A model generated the notes under the pieces. That model ran no database searches and was not told the DNA's origin. It was given only the letters and a program-made list of their open reading frames with translations. 64,000 bases of DNA from Cheiracanthium punctorium (taxonomy: Eukaryota > Arthropoda > Arachnida > Araneae > Cheiracanthiidae). Shown here piece by piece: positions 56,244 to 64,000 of the stretch; positions within the stretch are counted from its first letter, which is position 1, and each line of letters begins with the position of its first letter. The stretch lies in the NCBI GenBank assembly GCA_038373885.1, contig JAWZYV010012346.1, forward strand, positions 62,001-126,000, given 5' to 3'. Both the position numbers and the translations under genes were made by a program.

Positions 56244-56283
56244 ACACATCGCCCACTTATCAATCTGGCGAGAAAACGGTGTG

Positions 56284-56505
56284 ATAAGTCACTTCAAACT
56301 TTAGTCACAGCTGCGTGAAGCTTAGTAGCTGAACGGATAGCGCGCTCGACTCCCAAGCGAAAGGTCCCGGGTTCTATTCTGGCCACGAACACTTGAGGGA
56401 AACAGATTAAATTAAATTTAAATTTAAGCGTAGAGGGGGAAAATGCGTGGCAAAGTAAAATATGTGGGGCGAGTTGGGTGCCCCGTGTATTTAGGAAAAT
56501 TTTTT
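56284..56505 (+). repeat. tRNA-derived SINE, family C, copy 2
   Basis: GTAGCTGAACGGATAGCGCG (A-box) and GGTCCCGGGTTCTATTC (B-box). The body AGCGTAGAGGGGGAAAA and GTGCCCCGTGTATTTAG matches copy 1. The shared upstream segment indicates local tandem duplication rather than two independent insertions. Confidence 0.75.
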
Positions 56506-56509
56506 AAGC

Positions 56510-56660
56510 TTGAAATGTCAAGCTTAATGCAAGCTGGGCAAGTGTAAACTAGAACACTTGATTCAAGCTTGCATTAAGCTTACACGCTTGAAATTTTCAA
56601 GCTTAATTCAAGCTTATTGACTTGATAAATCAAGCTTGCTGCAAGTTTGATGCAAGTTTG
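56510..56660. repeat. Cluster of CAAGCTT palindromes
   Basis: AAGCTT or a one-base variant occurs about ten times in 150 bp, within longer inverted units such as TCAAGCTTGCATTAAGCTTA and TTCAAGCTTAATTCAAGCTT. The segment can fold in several alternative ways. Origin unknown. Confidence 0.7.
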
Positions 56661-56754
56661 CTGTGCTGTCTGGGGACCGCCATGTTGTTGGTAATGTAGA
56701 TTCCCAAGGTAAATGCAACTAGGTTCTTGTATTAAAGAAATATGTACTTCTCTG

Positions 56755-56958
56755 ACACAGTTGGCTGTACGGCTGCGCAGTCAGCCGTGTCGTAAAACTT
56801 CTGTAGCTCTGTTGTACCAGATGGGCTATTCGATCGATCGCCATGGTATTGGTAGTTAAATGGATCGATGGCAATGGCTGCACTTTTTGAACATTGGGAA
56901 ATCTATCCAGTTGGTCTTCTACTACATTGAGGTGAAAATGCTTGGTCTTCAAAAGGTT
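56755..56958 (+). repeat. Decayed TTAA family B copy
   Basis: GGCTGTACGGCTGCGCAGTC, GCCATGGTATTGGTAGTTAA, ATCGATGGCAATGGCTGCAC and the end AAAAGG followed by TTAA align, with many changes, to the intact MITE at 46139-46320. It lies about 0.4 kb downstream of the Kelch gene's stop codon. Confidence 0.6.
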
Positions 56959-57209
56959 AACATTGATACAATGCCTATTAGAAAAGGATAACTATTTGAC
57001 CGACAAACAGCACATCCAATGCCATTGATTGGCAACAAAATTATTACACCAAGAAAGCTCTCCTACCATTGATAAAACTCTCGACCATCTTAATATATGG
57101 ACACAAAGTATCTCAAACATAAGCCTATACTATAAACACTATCCCTCCTGTGTGAAAGCTATCTACATATTGAAGCAAGTAAGTAAAAAAAAAAATCATT
57201 ACATAATCC

Positions 57210-57215
57210 TTTATT
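57210..57215 (-). terminator. Candidate polyadenylation signal AATAAA
   Basis: AATAAA on the minus strand lies about 126 bp past the Kelch stop codon, a plausible position. The motif is common in AT-rich DNA, so confidence is modest. Confidence 0.35.
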
Positions 57216-57340
57216 TTCCGTATATCTAAATTCTGTGTGTAATTATATGCATGTAATTAAAGAATTCTAAATTTTATAATGGAATTTTAACTGATTTTCC
57301 AAGTAAGAATGAAAAGTAATGAGTTTGAAAAGTAATGCAC

Positions 57341-59041
57341 TTATGAGTGCAGGTGAAAGAAGAAAGGACTTTTTTCCCATTTATGGACACGTGGATCTCT
57401 ACTGTCCCTTGTCATTTGCGTAATCACTGCTGAATCTTCTATTGTACAAAACTGATACATGTGCAAATCTTGAAAAGGTGAGGAGGCTTCCACAACTTGC
57501 CATTTGCTGCTGTTCTCATTCCAATACACGGGAGGACAAGGACGGTTATAGTAGATATCGTCTGGATTGGTGTCGTAAACGTATAATATATCTTTAATCG
57601 TGGCAGCCTTGGGTAACACATATGGAAATGGCAAATCTTCAAAATACATCCAGGCATCTTCATCTTCATCATACACCTCTACGGATTTCAGGATTCCTCC
57701 GTTGTCGTGACCACCAATGACAAGCAGTTGATTTCTATAAGCAATTAGCGCGAACTGGGTCCTGTAAATCAGCGGAGATTTGATTGTTCGCCAGGCATCT
57801 GTATCAGGGTAGTAAACTTGAGCTACCAACAGTTGATTATACACGCCAGATATTGTGCCAATCAAGTAAATACGGTTGTCTATGGTCGCTGCCGAGCTTT
57901 GTGATAATGCAAGAGGAGAGCGGACAACTTCCCATATTCCAGAATCGATGCTGTATCTTTCTACCACCTCTGTCTCATTTTCGGAGGATAATCCTCCCAC
58001 AGCATAAACATGGCTTCCCAACTTCAAGACATTATAGAGCCTGCGAGAAGTAGACGGAGGGTCCAATGCGGACCATCTTTTTGAGATGACGTCAAATACA
58101 TGGACCAAATTCATCCTAGTTTCGAACATAATTACTATAGGTCCGGAACTGTGCAAGACAACATCTGGAGAAATTATTTTTGAGCTTATGTTCCTCCAGA
58201 AGTCGATTTCTCCGTCGTATGTAACGAAAATTTTTACGCCTTCACTGTAGTCGGATCGGCTTACATAATATTTGGTGATGAAAAATATTCTTTCCGGGAT
58301 GTGACGTCTGAGGGTAGAAGAGCTGGAAGAAAACATTTCACTCAACTCAATGCGGGAAAAATGGTCTTTCACAAACGGATGGTTAAGCATCTCCGACCTG
58401 ACTAAGTCGTCACTTAAGTGGTGGAAACGAACGCCCCGGATAAGACGTTTCAAACAGAATCTTCTTTCCTCAGGAAATTTACCAGCCCAGACATTTATGG
58501 CATTCCATATCTCACGCTCGCTTGATACGTTCAAAGAATCTAGAACAAGAAATTTTTCCAGATATTCTACAGGCAAGTCTTCAAATTTTGAGCTCTTGTC
58601 TTTAACGATGTCGTCGAAATTTACCTCGATATAACGGGAGCAAGTCTTCGAAATGTTAAAGTCTTCTATTCTGACGGCAGCCATAAACAAAGGTATGATA
58701 TTATTAATCGACATGTTGCTAATTGCAAAAAACCTTGAAATTTGCATCAGTTCGTCAATACCCAAATAATACGAGGCAATGAGGACGTCTCCTATGTTAT
58801 GTCGGTTTATGTTCAGCTCTTTGGTGTAAATATATTGAATTATGACTTTCATGGTTGAACCTTCTATTCCTGAGACGAATATATCCATGTCTTCCTTAGA
58901 TAAATTACACAGCAGACGACGAAAATACACACTTCGCATGGCCAGAAGAACACGATGTATAGGAAACTCAAATCCATCTTCTGTCCTTATTAGCGCATCG
59001 TACAAATGCTCGAAGCCTATGTACTCGTCATGCTTGGCCAT
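57341..59041 (-). CDS. Intronless BTB-BACK-Kelch protein, 566 aa
   Basis: BTB-Kelch proteins usually act as substrate adaptors for Cullin-3 ubiquitin ligases; some bind actin. The frame is complete from ATG at 59041 to TAA at 57341. The BTB domain spans about residues 12-108, with FPIHRVLLAMRSVYFRRLL (26-44) as its core. BACK spans about 115-225, with LPVEYLEKFL and AINVWAGKFPEERR. Kelch-type beta blades follow from about 300 to 540. The clearest are YAVGG with ERYSIDSGIWEVV (346-373) and LLVIGG with VEVYDEDEDAWMY (439-466). The Gly doublet is lost in others (IYLIGT), so the propeller is diverged and five or six blades are likely. There is no signal peptide or membrane segment, so it should be cytoplasmic. 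About 560-600 residues is normal for the family. A single exon may mean a retrocopy or a lineage-expanded intronless subfamily. Which paralogue it is cannot be told from sequence alone. Confidence 0.93.
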   Translation of the reverse strand: MAKHDEYIGFEHLYDALIRTEDGFEFPIHRVLLAMRSVYFRRLLCNLSKEDMDIFVSGIEGSTMKVIIQYIYTKELNINRHNIGDVLIASYYLGIDELMQISRFFAISNMSINNIIPLFMAAVRIEDFNISKTCSRYIEVNFDDIVKDKSSKFEDLPVEYLEKFLVLDSLNVSSEREIWNAINVWAGKFPEERRFCLKRLIRGVRFHHLSDDLVRSEMLNHPFVKDHFSRIELSEMFSSSSSTLRRHIPERIFFITKYYVSRSDYSEGVKIFVTYDGEIDFWRNISSKIISPDVVLHSSGPIVIMFETRMNLVHVFDVISKRWSALDPPSTSRRLYNVLKLGSHVYAVGGLSSENETEVVERYSIDSGIWEVVRSPLALSQSSAATIDNRIYLIGTISGVYNQLLVAQVYYPDTDAWRTIKSPLIYRTQFALIAYRNQLLVIGGHDNGGILKSVEVYDEDEDAWMYFEDLPFPYVLPKAATIKDILYVYDTNPDDIYYNRPCPPVYWNENSSKWQVVEASSPFQDLHMYQFCTIEDSAVITQMTRDSRDPRVHKWEKSPFFFHLHS

Positions 59042-59209
59042 AGCTGGTATTTAAGTCTGTGTGATACGTGTTTAATATTTTCCTATGCGATTCACTGTTT
59101 ATGGAATAAAATTGAAGTTTAATAAGGTATTGTTGCAGTATAATTGTTGTTGCATTAACACAGTTTTTTATTTGAGTAAAGATTGTGTCTTGATCACTTC
59201 AACAATGTA

Positions 59210-59740
59210 CTAGCTGGAACCCGTCTAATTCAACGGTCACTTTATTGATCGTAATGTTTTTAAAAAAAAGGGGGGGAGAGATCAGGAATGTCACCGAGGT
59301 CTTGGACAGGAAAAACCGAAGTGCAACTTGGACGTGACATGAACTGTAACAGAAAGTAAACAAAAAGTTTCGCGCAAGTTCTTACTTTAACAACTGAACA
59401 ATGGCGAAGAAATGATTGAAATCTTTAAAACTTGTTTTTAACTATCTTTACTGAGTAAAAAAAGAAGAGTGCATAGTATATGACGAATGAGCTCGATTAC
59501 AGTCACAAATTCTGAGTATTTCGTTGAAGACCATATTTTCGGTAAAGCCATCGACCACGGAACGTCCAGGTGAATTATCGTGCGTGATGTTGACTGCCGC
59601 GGCATTTTTTGATCTAACCATTGAAAGAGCGACGTACAAAATTTCATGAGAAAATACGGGTTTAGGAAAGTAAACGCCAATAGTGTGAAGTGAAAATAGT
59701 AAAAAGTGTCGGAATTCAGCAAGAGACAAAAAAATCTGCT
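59210..59740 (-). mobile_element. 3' part of an autonomous-type Helitron
   Basis: On the minus strand the sequence ends GGGTTCCAGCTAG before a T, with a short hairpin (CCGT...ACGG) just upstream: a Helitron 3' terminus. About 240 bp inward, in the same orientation, lies the C-terminal coding remnant of a PIF1-type helicase. The 5' portion, including the Rep domain, is missing or unrecognisable beyond about 59740. The terminus lies 169 bp upstream of the Kelch start codon. Confidence 0.75.
59448..59729 (-). pseudogene. Helitron PIF1-like helicase, C-terminal remnant
   Basis: A 93-codon open frame contains VYFPKPVFSHEILYVALSMV, which corresponds to the motif-VI region of PIF1-family Helitron helicases (usual form PVFSHGQLYVALSRVRS). 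It then runs through NITHDNSPGR and VDGFTENMVFNEIL, typical of the helicase C-terminus. In the intact enzyme this domain unwinds DNA during rolling-circle transposition. Here motif VI has Glu-Ile in place of Gly-Gln and Met in place of the conserved Arg. Everything upstream (Rep nuclease, Walker A and B) is absent, so it cannot function. The first dozen residues of the frame are probably not native. Confidence 0.8.
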
Positions 59741-60306
59741 AGTCCCCCAAATATCGATCGCGCCCTCCCTGCTTTTTATTTACTTTTTCTCACGCTACTC
59801 TCGATGGTTAAGTTCCGATATCAAACAGAAAGTAGAAAAATTAAAGAAATAAGAGACAAAGTGCCAAAATAAAGAAGGAGTTTATAACTGCGGTCAATGT
59901 AGTTAATAAACCACAATATATTTACTATGTAAAAAAATATGAAGAAAAAAAATTCTGAAAAACTAACACATTTTAAATATGCTCTAATGTTCTATATATC
60001 AAAAAGCGTATCATAACACATGCGCCATCCCTATTTTTCTTCCTTATTTCATTAAGTTGAAAAGTGTATCATTATTCATGAGTGTGAGTATTTTTCTTCC
60101 TCATTCCATAAAACACTTCGCTGGAATCGAAAACTATATTAAAATCGCCGCCTACTGTTTTACAATATTGGCCAAGCACATTTTAGCTATACTTCACCTT
60201 TATAAATATTGTTTTGAATGTGCAGCATAATCCATGAGTGTGCCGTGTTTGTCTTCTTTGTTCCATAAAATACTTTTCAGAATGGAAATCTATATTAAAA
60301 GCGCCT

Positions 60307-60488
60307 ACGAAAGCCACTTGCTCAGCCAGAAGCGAAGCTCCCAGTTTTTAACTCCAGCAAGCTTGGTACTCATTTTATCGGCCCACTCAAGGGATGAAAG
60401 GCTGAGTCAACCTCGCCCAGTCCGGGAATCGAACCCAGGACCTGTGGCACGGCAGCATTGTGAAATGAGCTAAACGTTATACCAATTC
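60307..60488 (-). repeat. tRNA-derived SINE, family B, copy 2
   Basis: Minus strand: AGGTCCTGGGTTCGATTCCC (B-box), then GACTCAGCCTTTCATCCCTT and ACCAAGCTTGCTGGAG. Same body as 46835-47091. Confidence 0.75.
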
Positions 60489-60562
60489 CGATTATATTTT
60501 AGATATACTTCTCATTTATAAATACTGTTTGGTAAGTGTACCATAATCCATGAGTAATGTGT

Positions 60563-60737
60563 ACCAAAGCCACTTGGTCAGCCAGACGCGAAGCTCCCAG
60601 TTTTTATCTGCAGCAAGCTTGGTACTCATTTAATCGACCCACTCAAGGGATGAAAGGCTGAGTCAACTTTGCCCAGCACGGGAAGCGAGCCCAGGACCTA
60701 TGGCACGGCAGCAGAATGCGCTAAACGTTTTACCACA
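60563..60737 (-). repeat. tRNA-derived SINE, family B, copy 3
   Basis: Minus strand: AGGTCCTGGGCTCGCTTCCC (mutated B-box), then GACTCAGCCTTTCATCCCTT and ACCAAGCTTGCTGC. It arose with copy 2 by tandem duplication, since the flanking sequence is also shared. Confidence 0.75.
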
Positions 60738-60802
60738 AGGATTATATTCTAAATATTGGGATTATATTCCAAATTGTATGTTCATTTATATATGTATATA
60801 TA

Positions 60803-62304
60803 CACTCATGTCCATAAATTAAGGATAATTCAGAATCACACAGAAATTGATCTCTAAAATAAAAATTTCACCTGTGGAATGATCACACACATCTTGAAGA
60901 AGAGTATGCAAATTACAGGAAACCACCAGATGGCGTGGATGGTACGTCACAATGACGAGAGTGTAAGAGAGGGGTATATAAGGAATGGTGGCAAAGAAGT
61001 AAAATTGTTCACAAGCGCTGTGAAAGCCTTTCAGTGCAAAAACCGCATAGTTATGGCACAAAGGAGGCATTTGGATGATGTTTTACGTGGAAGAATTATC
61101 GGACGACTGGAATGTGGACGTACCCAGCTGGAAGTATCCGAGGAACTTGGAATCGCCCAGAGTGTCATCTCCAGGCTTTGGCAACGATTCCAAGATGATG
61201 GTAATGTGAGTAGACGTTACAGCACAGGTCGCCCCCGAGTTACAACGCCGAATGAGGACCGCTATTTGGCAGTTACTGCCAAAAGAAACAGACGGAGTCA
61301 TCAGACAGCATCAGACCTGTCTCGTCAGCTCTCTTCAGCTACCGGTACGACAGTTTCAAGACAGACCGTGTACAGACGCTTAGGGCACATTGGTCTATAT
61401 GCTCGTAGGCCTGTCGGATGTGTTCCACTTACCGCAACTCACTGTCGCCTGCGATTAACCTGGAGTAGAGAGCATGCATTGTGGACACCGCAACAGTGGT
61501 CTTGTGTGATGTCGTCCAGGTTTAGTTTGGAGTCTGATTCTCGCCGGACATTCATCTTGAGAGCGCCAGGTACCCGTTACCACCAAGAGAACACCATTGA
61601 AAGACACCGTTACGGTGGTGCAGGATAGCTCGTTTGGGGAGGAATTATTCTTGGTTCCAGAACTGACCTGCATGTTCAGAGTGTAACGTTGACAGGCCAC
61701 ATCTATCGGGATGTCATTCTGGAACAACATGTACGTTTGTTTCGGGGCGCCATGGGTGCTGAATTTGTGTTTATGGATGACAACGCCCGTCCTCACCGTG
61801 CAAACATTGTAGACGAATGCCTTCAATCGGAGGATATCACCCGTATGCATTGGCCAGCATACTCACCGGACTTGAATCCAATAGAGCATGTGTGGGATAT
61901 GCTTGGCCGACGAATTGAAGCCCGTCAACCCCCTCCCACCTGTCTACCGGAACTTCGGAGTGCATTGCTTGATGAGTGGTGTAATATTCCCCAAGATCAG
62001 ATTGATCATTTGATACTCAGCATGCCTATTCGTTGTCAGGCCTGTACTGCATCGTCCGGGAGACATACTCCGTATTAACCATCCTACTAACCATGTTATA
62101 CTGTTTTTTGTAAATAGGTTCTTTTTTTAAATTTGGTCAAGGGAGTAAAACTTGCAATTTTTATTAATTATGTCAAACATATAGCATATTTTTTGCTCTT
62201 TACTTTTTGTTTAATAAATAGACTTTACAAATAAGTCAAATTTGTTTTGCTTCTTTCTCTTTCTTTGCTTGAACTTCATTATCCTTAATTTATGGACATG
62301 AGTG
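60803..62304 (+). mobile_element. Tc1-like element, copy 2, full length 1502 bp
   Basis: The left end is CACTCATGTCCATAAATTAA and the right end its exact inverse. The terminal inverted repeat is 27 bp and is flanked by TA on both sides (60801-60802 and 62305-62306). A length of 1.5 kb with one transposase gene of about 341 codons is normal for Tc1 elements. The ends are intact, so it could still be mobilised by an active relative. Confidence 0.92.
61053..62078 (+). pseudogene. Tc1-like transposase (DD34E), inactivated
   Basis: The frame from MAQRRHLDDVLRGRIIGRL keeps helix-turn-helix DNA-binding motifs (residues about 10-55 and 70-120) and TPNEDRYLAV. One in-frame TAG at 61626-61628 follows RYGGAG; the rest of the frame stays open to TAA at 62078. 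The first catalytic Asp is missing: the sequence reads VMSSRFSLES where relatives have a DESRF block, consistent with a 9-nt deletion near 61510. The second Asp is in FVFMDDNARPHRA and the Glu in DLNPIEHVWD, 34 residues apart (DD34E). Both lesions would abolish activity. I chose the Met at 61053 because upstream codons lie in the 5' untranslated part and lack family similarity. Confidence 0.92.
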
Positions 62305-62641
62305 TATAAAGGTATCTAGAACGAACTAATATGATTTACACTAATTCATACGAAACTGATTGCCTTATTTTTCGTCGGTTTCAGATTTCGCGGACTATTT
62401 CCTGACAGATTATCGACAAAAACTGAGGTGTAACTGTATTTCAAGGCAAAGTTTGATATCGATTGGAAACTTGCCAGACATTTAATTGATTGTAATTGAG
62501 TTAGTCAAAAATTTACAATATTCACTGAATTTGAAAGGTCTATATGATCGTAGCTAAAAACAATACCTTTTTATTTAAAACTATCATTTATAACTAGGAA
62601 TTATTATGACTACAGAAAGAAAAATATTCTTATTAATGGTA

Positions 62642-62948
62642 CAGTAACCTCTTGTTAGATCGCGTCTCTTATATCGCGCTTTTCTGTCACCCAACATTTT
62701 TTCAGCTGCAAATGAAAAGTGCGAATACACTTCTGTAATTGTAAATAAAATTAATAAGAGATTAAACTGTCTTTTTTGCTAAAGTTACTTTTTGCTTAAT
62801 TTTCCAGTACTTAACGTGGCTAATTTTATTATGATTTTCGTGCAAATGTCCATAAAACTAAAACTTTTACCATTGCCTCCCAAACCCTGCGTATATCGCG
62901 ATTTTTTCTTGTATCCCAACAATCTGGATACGACGAGTAGCTGCTCTG
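62642..62948. mobile_element. Candidate pogo/Tigger-like MITE
   Basis: CAGTAACCTCTTGTTAGATC at the left and the inverse of CAGAGCAGCTACTCGTCGTA at the right sit between TA dinucleotides (62640-62641 and 62949-62950). The pairing of the ends is weak. A block with TATATCGCG and CCCAACA is present twice in direct orientation (about 62672 and 62894). Confidence 0.45.
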
Positions 62949-62950
62949 TA

Positions 62951-64000
62951 AAGTACTTAGTTTAGTTTAAAAAAAAAAATTGACCAAATTCTTTGCGTAT
63001 TTTGTATATTTTTTAGAACATTTTATGTTACAGATACTATCTCTTGCATTATCTCTTGTGAAAGCTTTAATGTGTACTTCATATAAAAGTATTTACCCTT
63101 TTCTTTTTTTAAATTTTGAGTTCTAAATAGAATGAAGTAAAAAACAGGGTAAAGCTGCGTCTGAGTTACAAGTGCATTACTTAAAGGTATGCTTTAGTTA
63201 ATGTGTATCGCATCGCATCTGATTAATTTCAACAACTTTTTACAGATATCTGATATATATTTTGTTTCGTCATTACTATCTGACAAAGGTAATTTGTGAT
63301 TCTGAAGATTAAAAATAATAATGTAAAAATAAATTGCAAAAACGCCATCAAATTAATTATGGTAAAAATACCTACAGGACGTCGAAATTAGGTTCAATAT
63401 TTTCGATCTCATTTTGCACTAATGATAATAATATTGAATAATATATACGATTACATTAGAGCAGAGGTCCAGAGCTGAATCTAAAGAGAACGTTGTAATG
63501 ACGTGATTAGAGCTTAAAAATATGATTTATCAGTCATTAGAAAATTCAACTTGTCCACGACACAATTTACAATTTCTAACTACGCATTCTTTTCACGAAG
63601 AAGTCTGAGGGTTTTGTTATATTCTGATGTCTTAAGATTTTGACTAGAAAGAGAGAAAGGAGTAACTGAAATTAACCATAGTAAAATATGGTTTATTGGT
63701 TATATATATTATTGGTATGATGTAGACATGAGCGTTTTCCAACCTGCTCGAGTCTTTTTCGCAGCAAAAATTTCCACCATTTTGGTTTTCAGTTTCGGTG
63801 CTGCTTGAACCTTTGCTTGCAATACATACTCGCTCGTTCTCAATTATTCATACATTTGTACGTTATGAATGCTTCATGAAAAATACTAAGGGTGTAAACA
63901 TTTACTGCTGTGTTTTTGAGTTACTGCTGTTACTCAAAAACAGTACTTCGTTAGGTCAACTTTATTAGACGTCGATTTGATCAATTGGCCACCCACTTCG
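62951..64000. other. No gene seen
   Basis: AT-rich sequence with no ORF of note and no recognised repeat. Confidence 0.5.

Larger units (their letters stand above)
59999..60740. repeat. Local tandem duplications carrying two SINEs
   Basis: The blocks GTATCAT...CATGAGTGTG, CCATAAAACACTTCGCTGGA and CTATATTAAAATCGCC (60060-60150) recur at 60218-60310. The unit TTATAAATATTG...CATAATCCATGAGTG followed by a SINE (60178-60488) recurs at 60491-60740. The segment therefore grew by repeated unequal duplication. Confidence 0.75.

Noticed and set aside
59438..59722. 94-codon ORF in another frame over the helicase remnant
   Set aside because: It is a shadow of the real helicase frame (59448-59729), which carries the recognisable motif VI sequence.

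Overview
The window looks like intergenic DNA from a large, AT-rich, repeat-laden arthropod genome. A chelicerate, probably a spider, is my best guess. This rests on Tc1-type elements with a TPNEDRYL-like transposase, several tRNA-derived SINE families, TTAA- and TA-flanked MITEs, Helitrons ending in CTAG, and a single-exon BTB-Kelch gene. No prokaryotic or organellar features are present. The species call is inference only; no database search was possible.

Only two intact protein-coding genes of convincing length are visible, and they sit near the two ends. At 4-1356 (minus) there is a 450-residue single-exon ORF of unknown function with a low-complexity Glu/Asn/Gln stretch and a very basic C-terminus. 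At 57341-59041 (minus) there is a complete, intronless 566-residue BTB-BACK-Kelch protein, a likely Cullin-3 substrate adaptor. Everything recognisable between them is mobile DNA or its debris.

Layout: 1.6-5.1 kb holds a SINE, a foldback element with arms of about 300 bp, a degenerate repeat and a TTAA-flanked MITE. 7.8-11.7 kb holds tRNA-derived heads and MITEs. 12.3-13.9 kb holds a broken Tc1 copy. 16.97-24.33 kb is bounded by 19-bp inverted termini and a perfect 8-bp target duplication, so it appears to be one 7.36-kb hAT-like insertion carrying nested elements. 25.4-26.5 kb is a decayed tandem array of about 170-bp units. 27.2-28.0 kb is a TTAA foldback. 30.5-32.1 kb is a non-autonomous Helitron carrying 156-bp tandem units. 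32.9-36.3 kb is a complex TTAA-flanked foldback framed by a duplicated 90-bp segment. 38.2-42.0 kb holds an hAT-like element with a nested MITE, a possible solo LTR and a mariner-type MITE with a 70-bp-arm palindrome. 43.6-48.5 kb holds SINEs, MITEs and a second Helitron. 50.0-53.8 kb holds a palindromic MITE and an element marked by a repeated GTACCTTGGAGGTA motif. 55.4-56.9 kb holds an hAT MITE and SINEs. 59.2-62.9 kb holds a Helitron end with a PIF1-type helicase remnant, a tandem SINE-bearing duplication, a full-length but dead Tc1 element with intact termini, and a pogo-like MITE.

The genes do not form a pathway. The coherent story is transposon ecology: non-autonomous elements (hAT, piggyBac-like TTAA, mariner/Tc1, Helitron, SINE) outnumber coding remnants. 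Every transposase or helicase remnant seen is inactivated, so these elements must have been moved by copies elsewhere in the genome.
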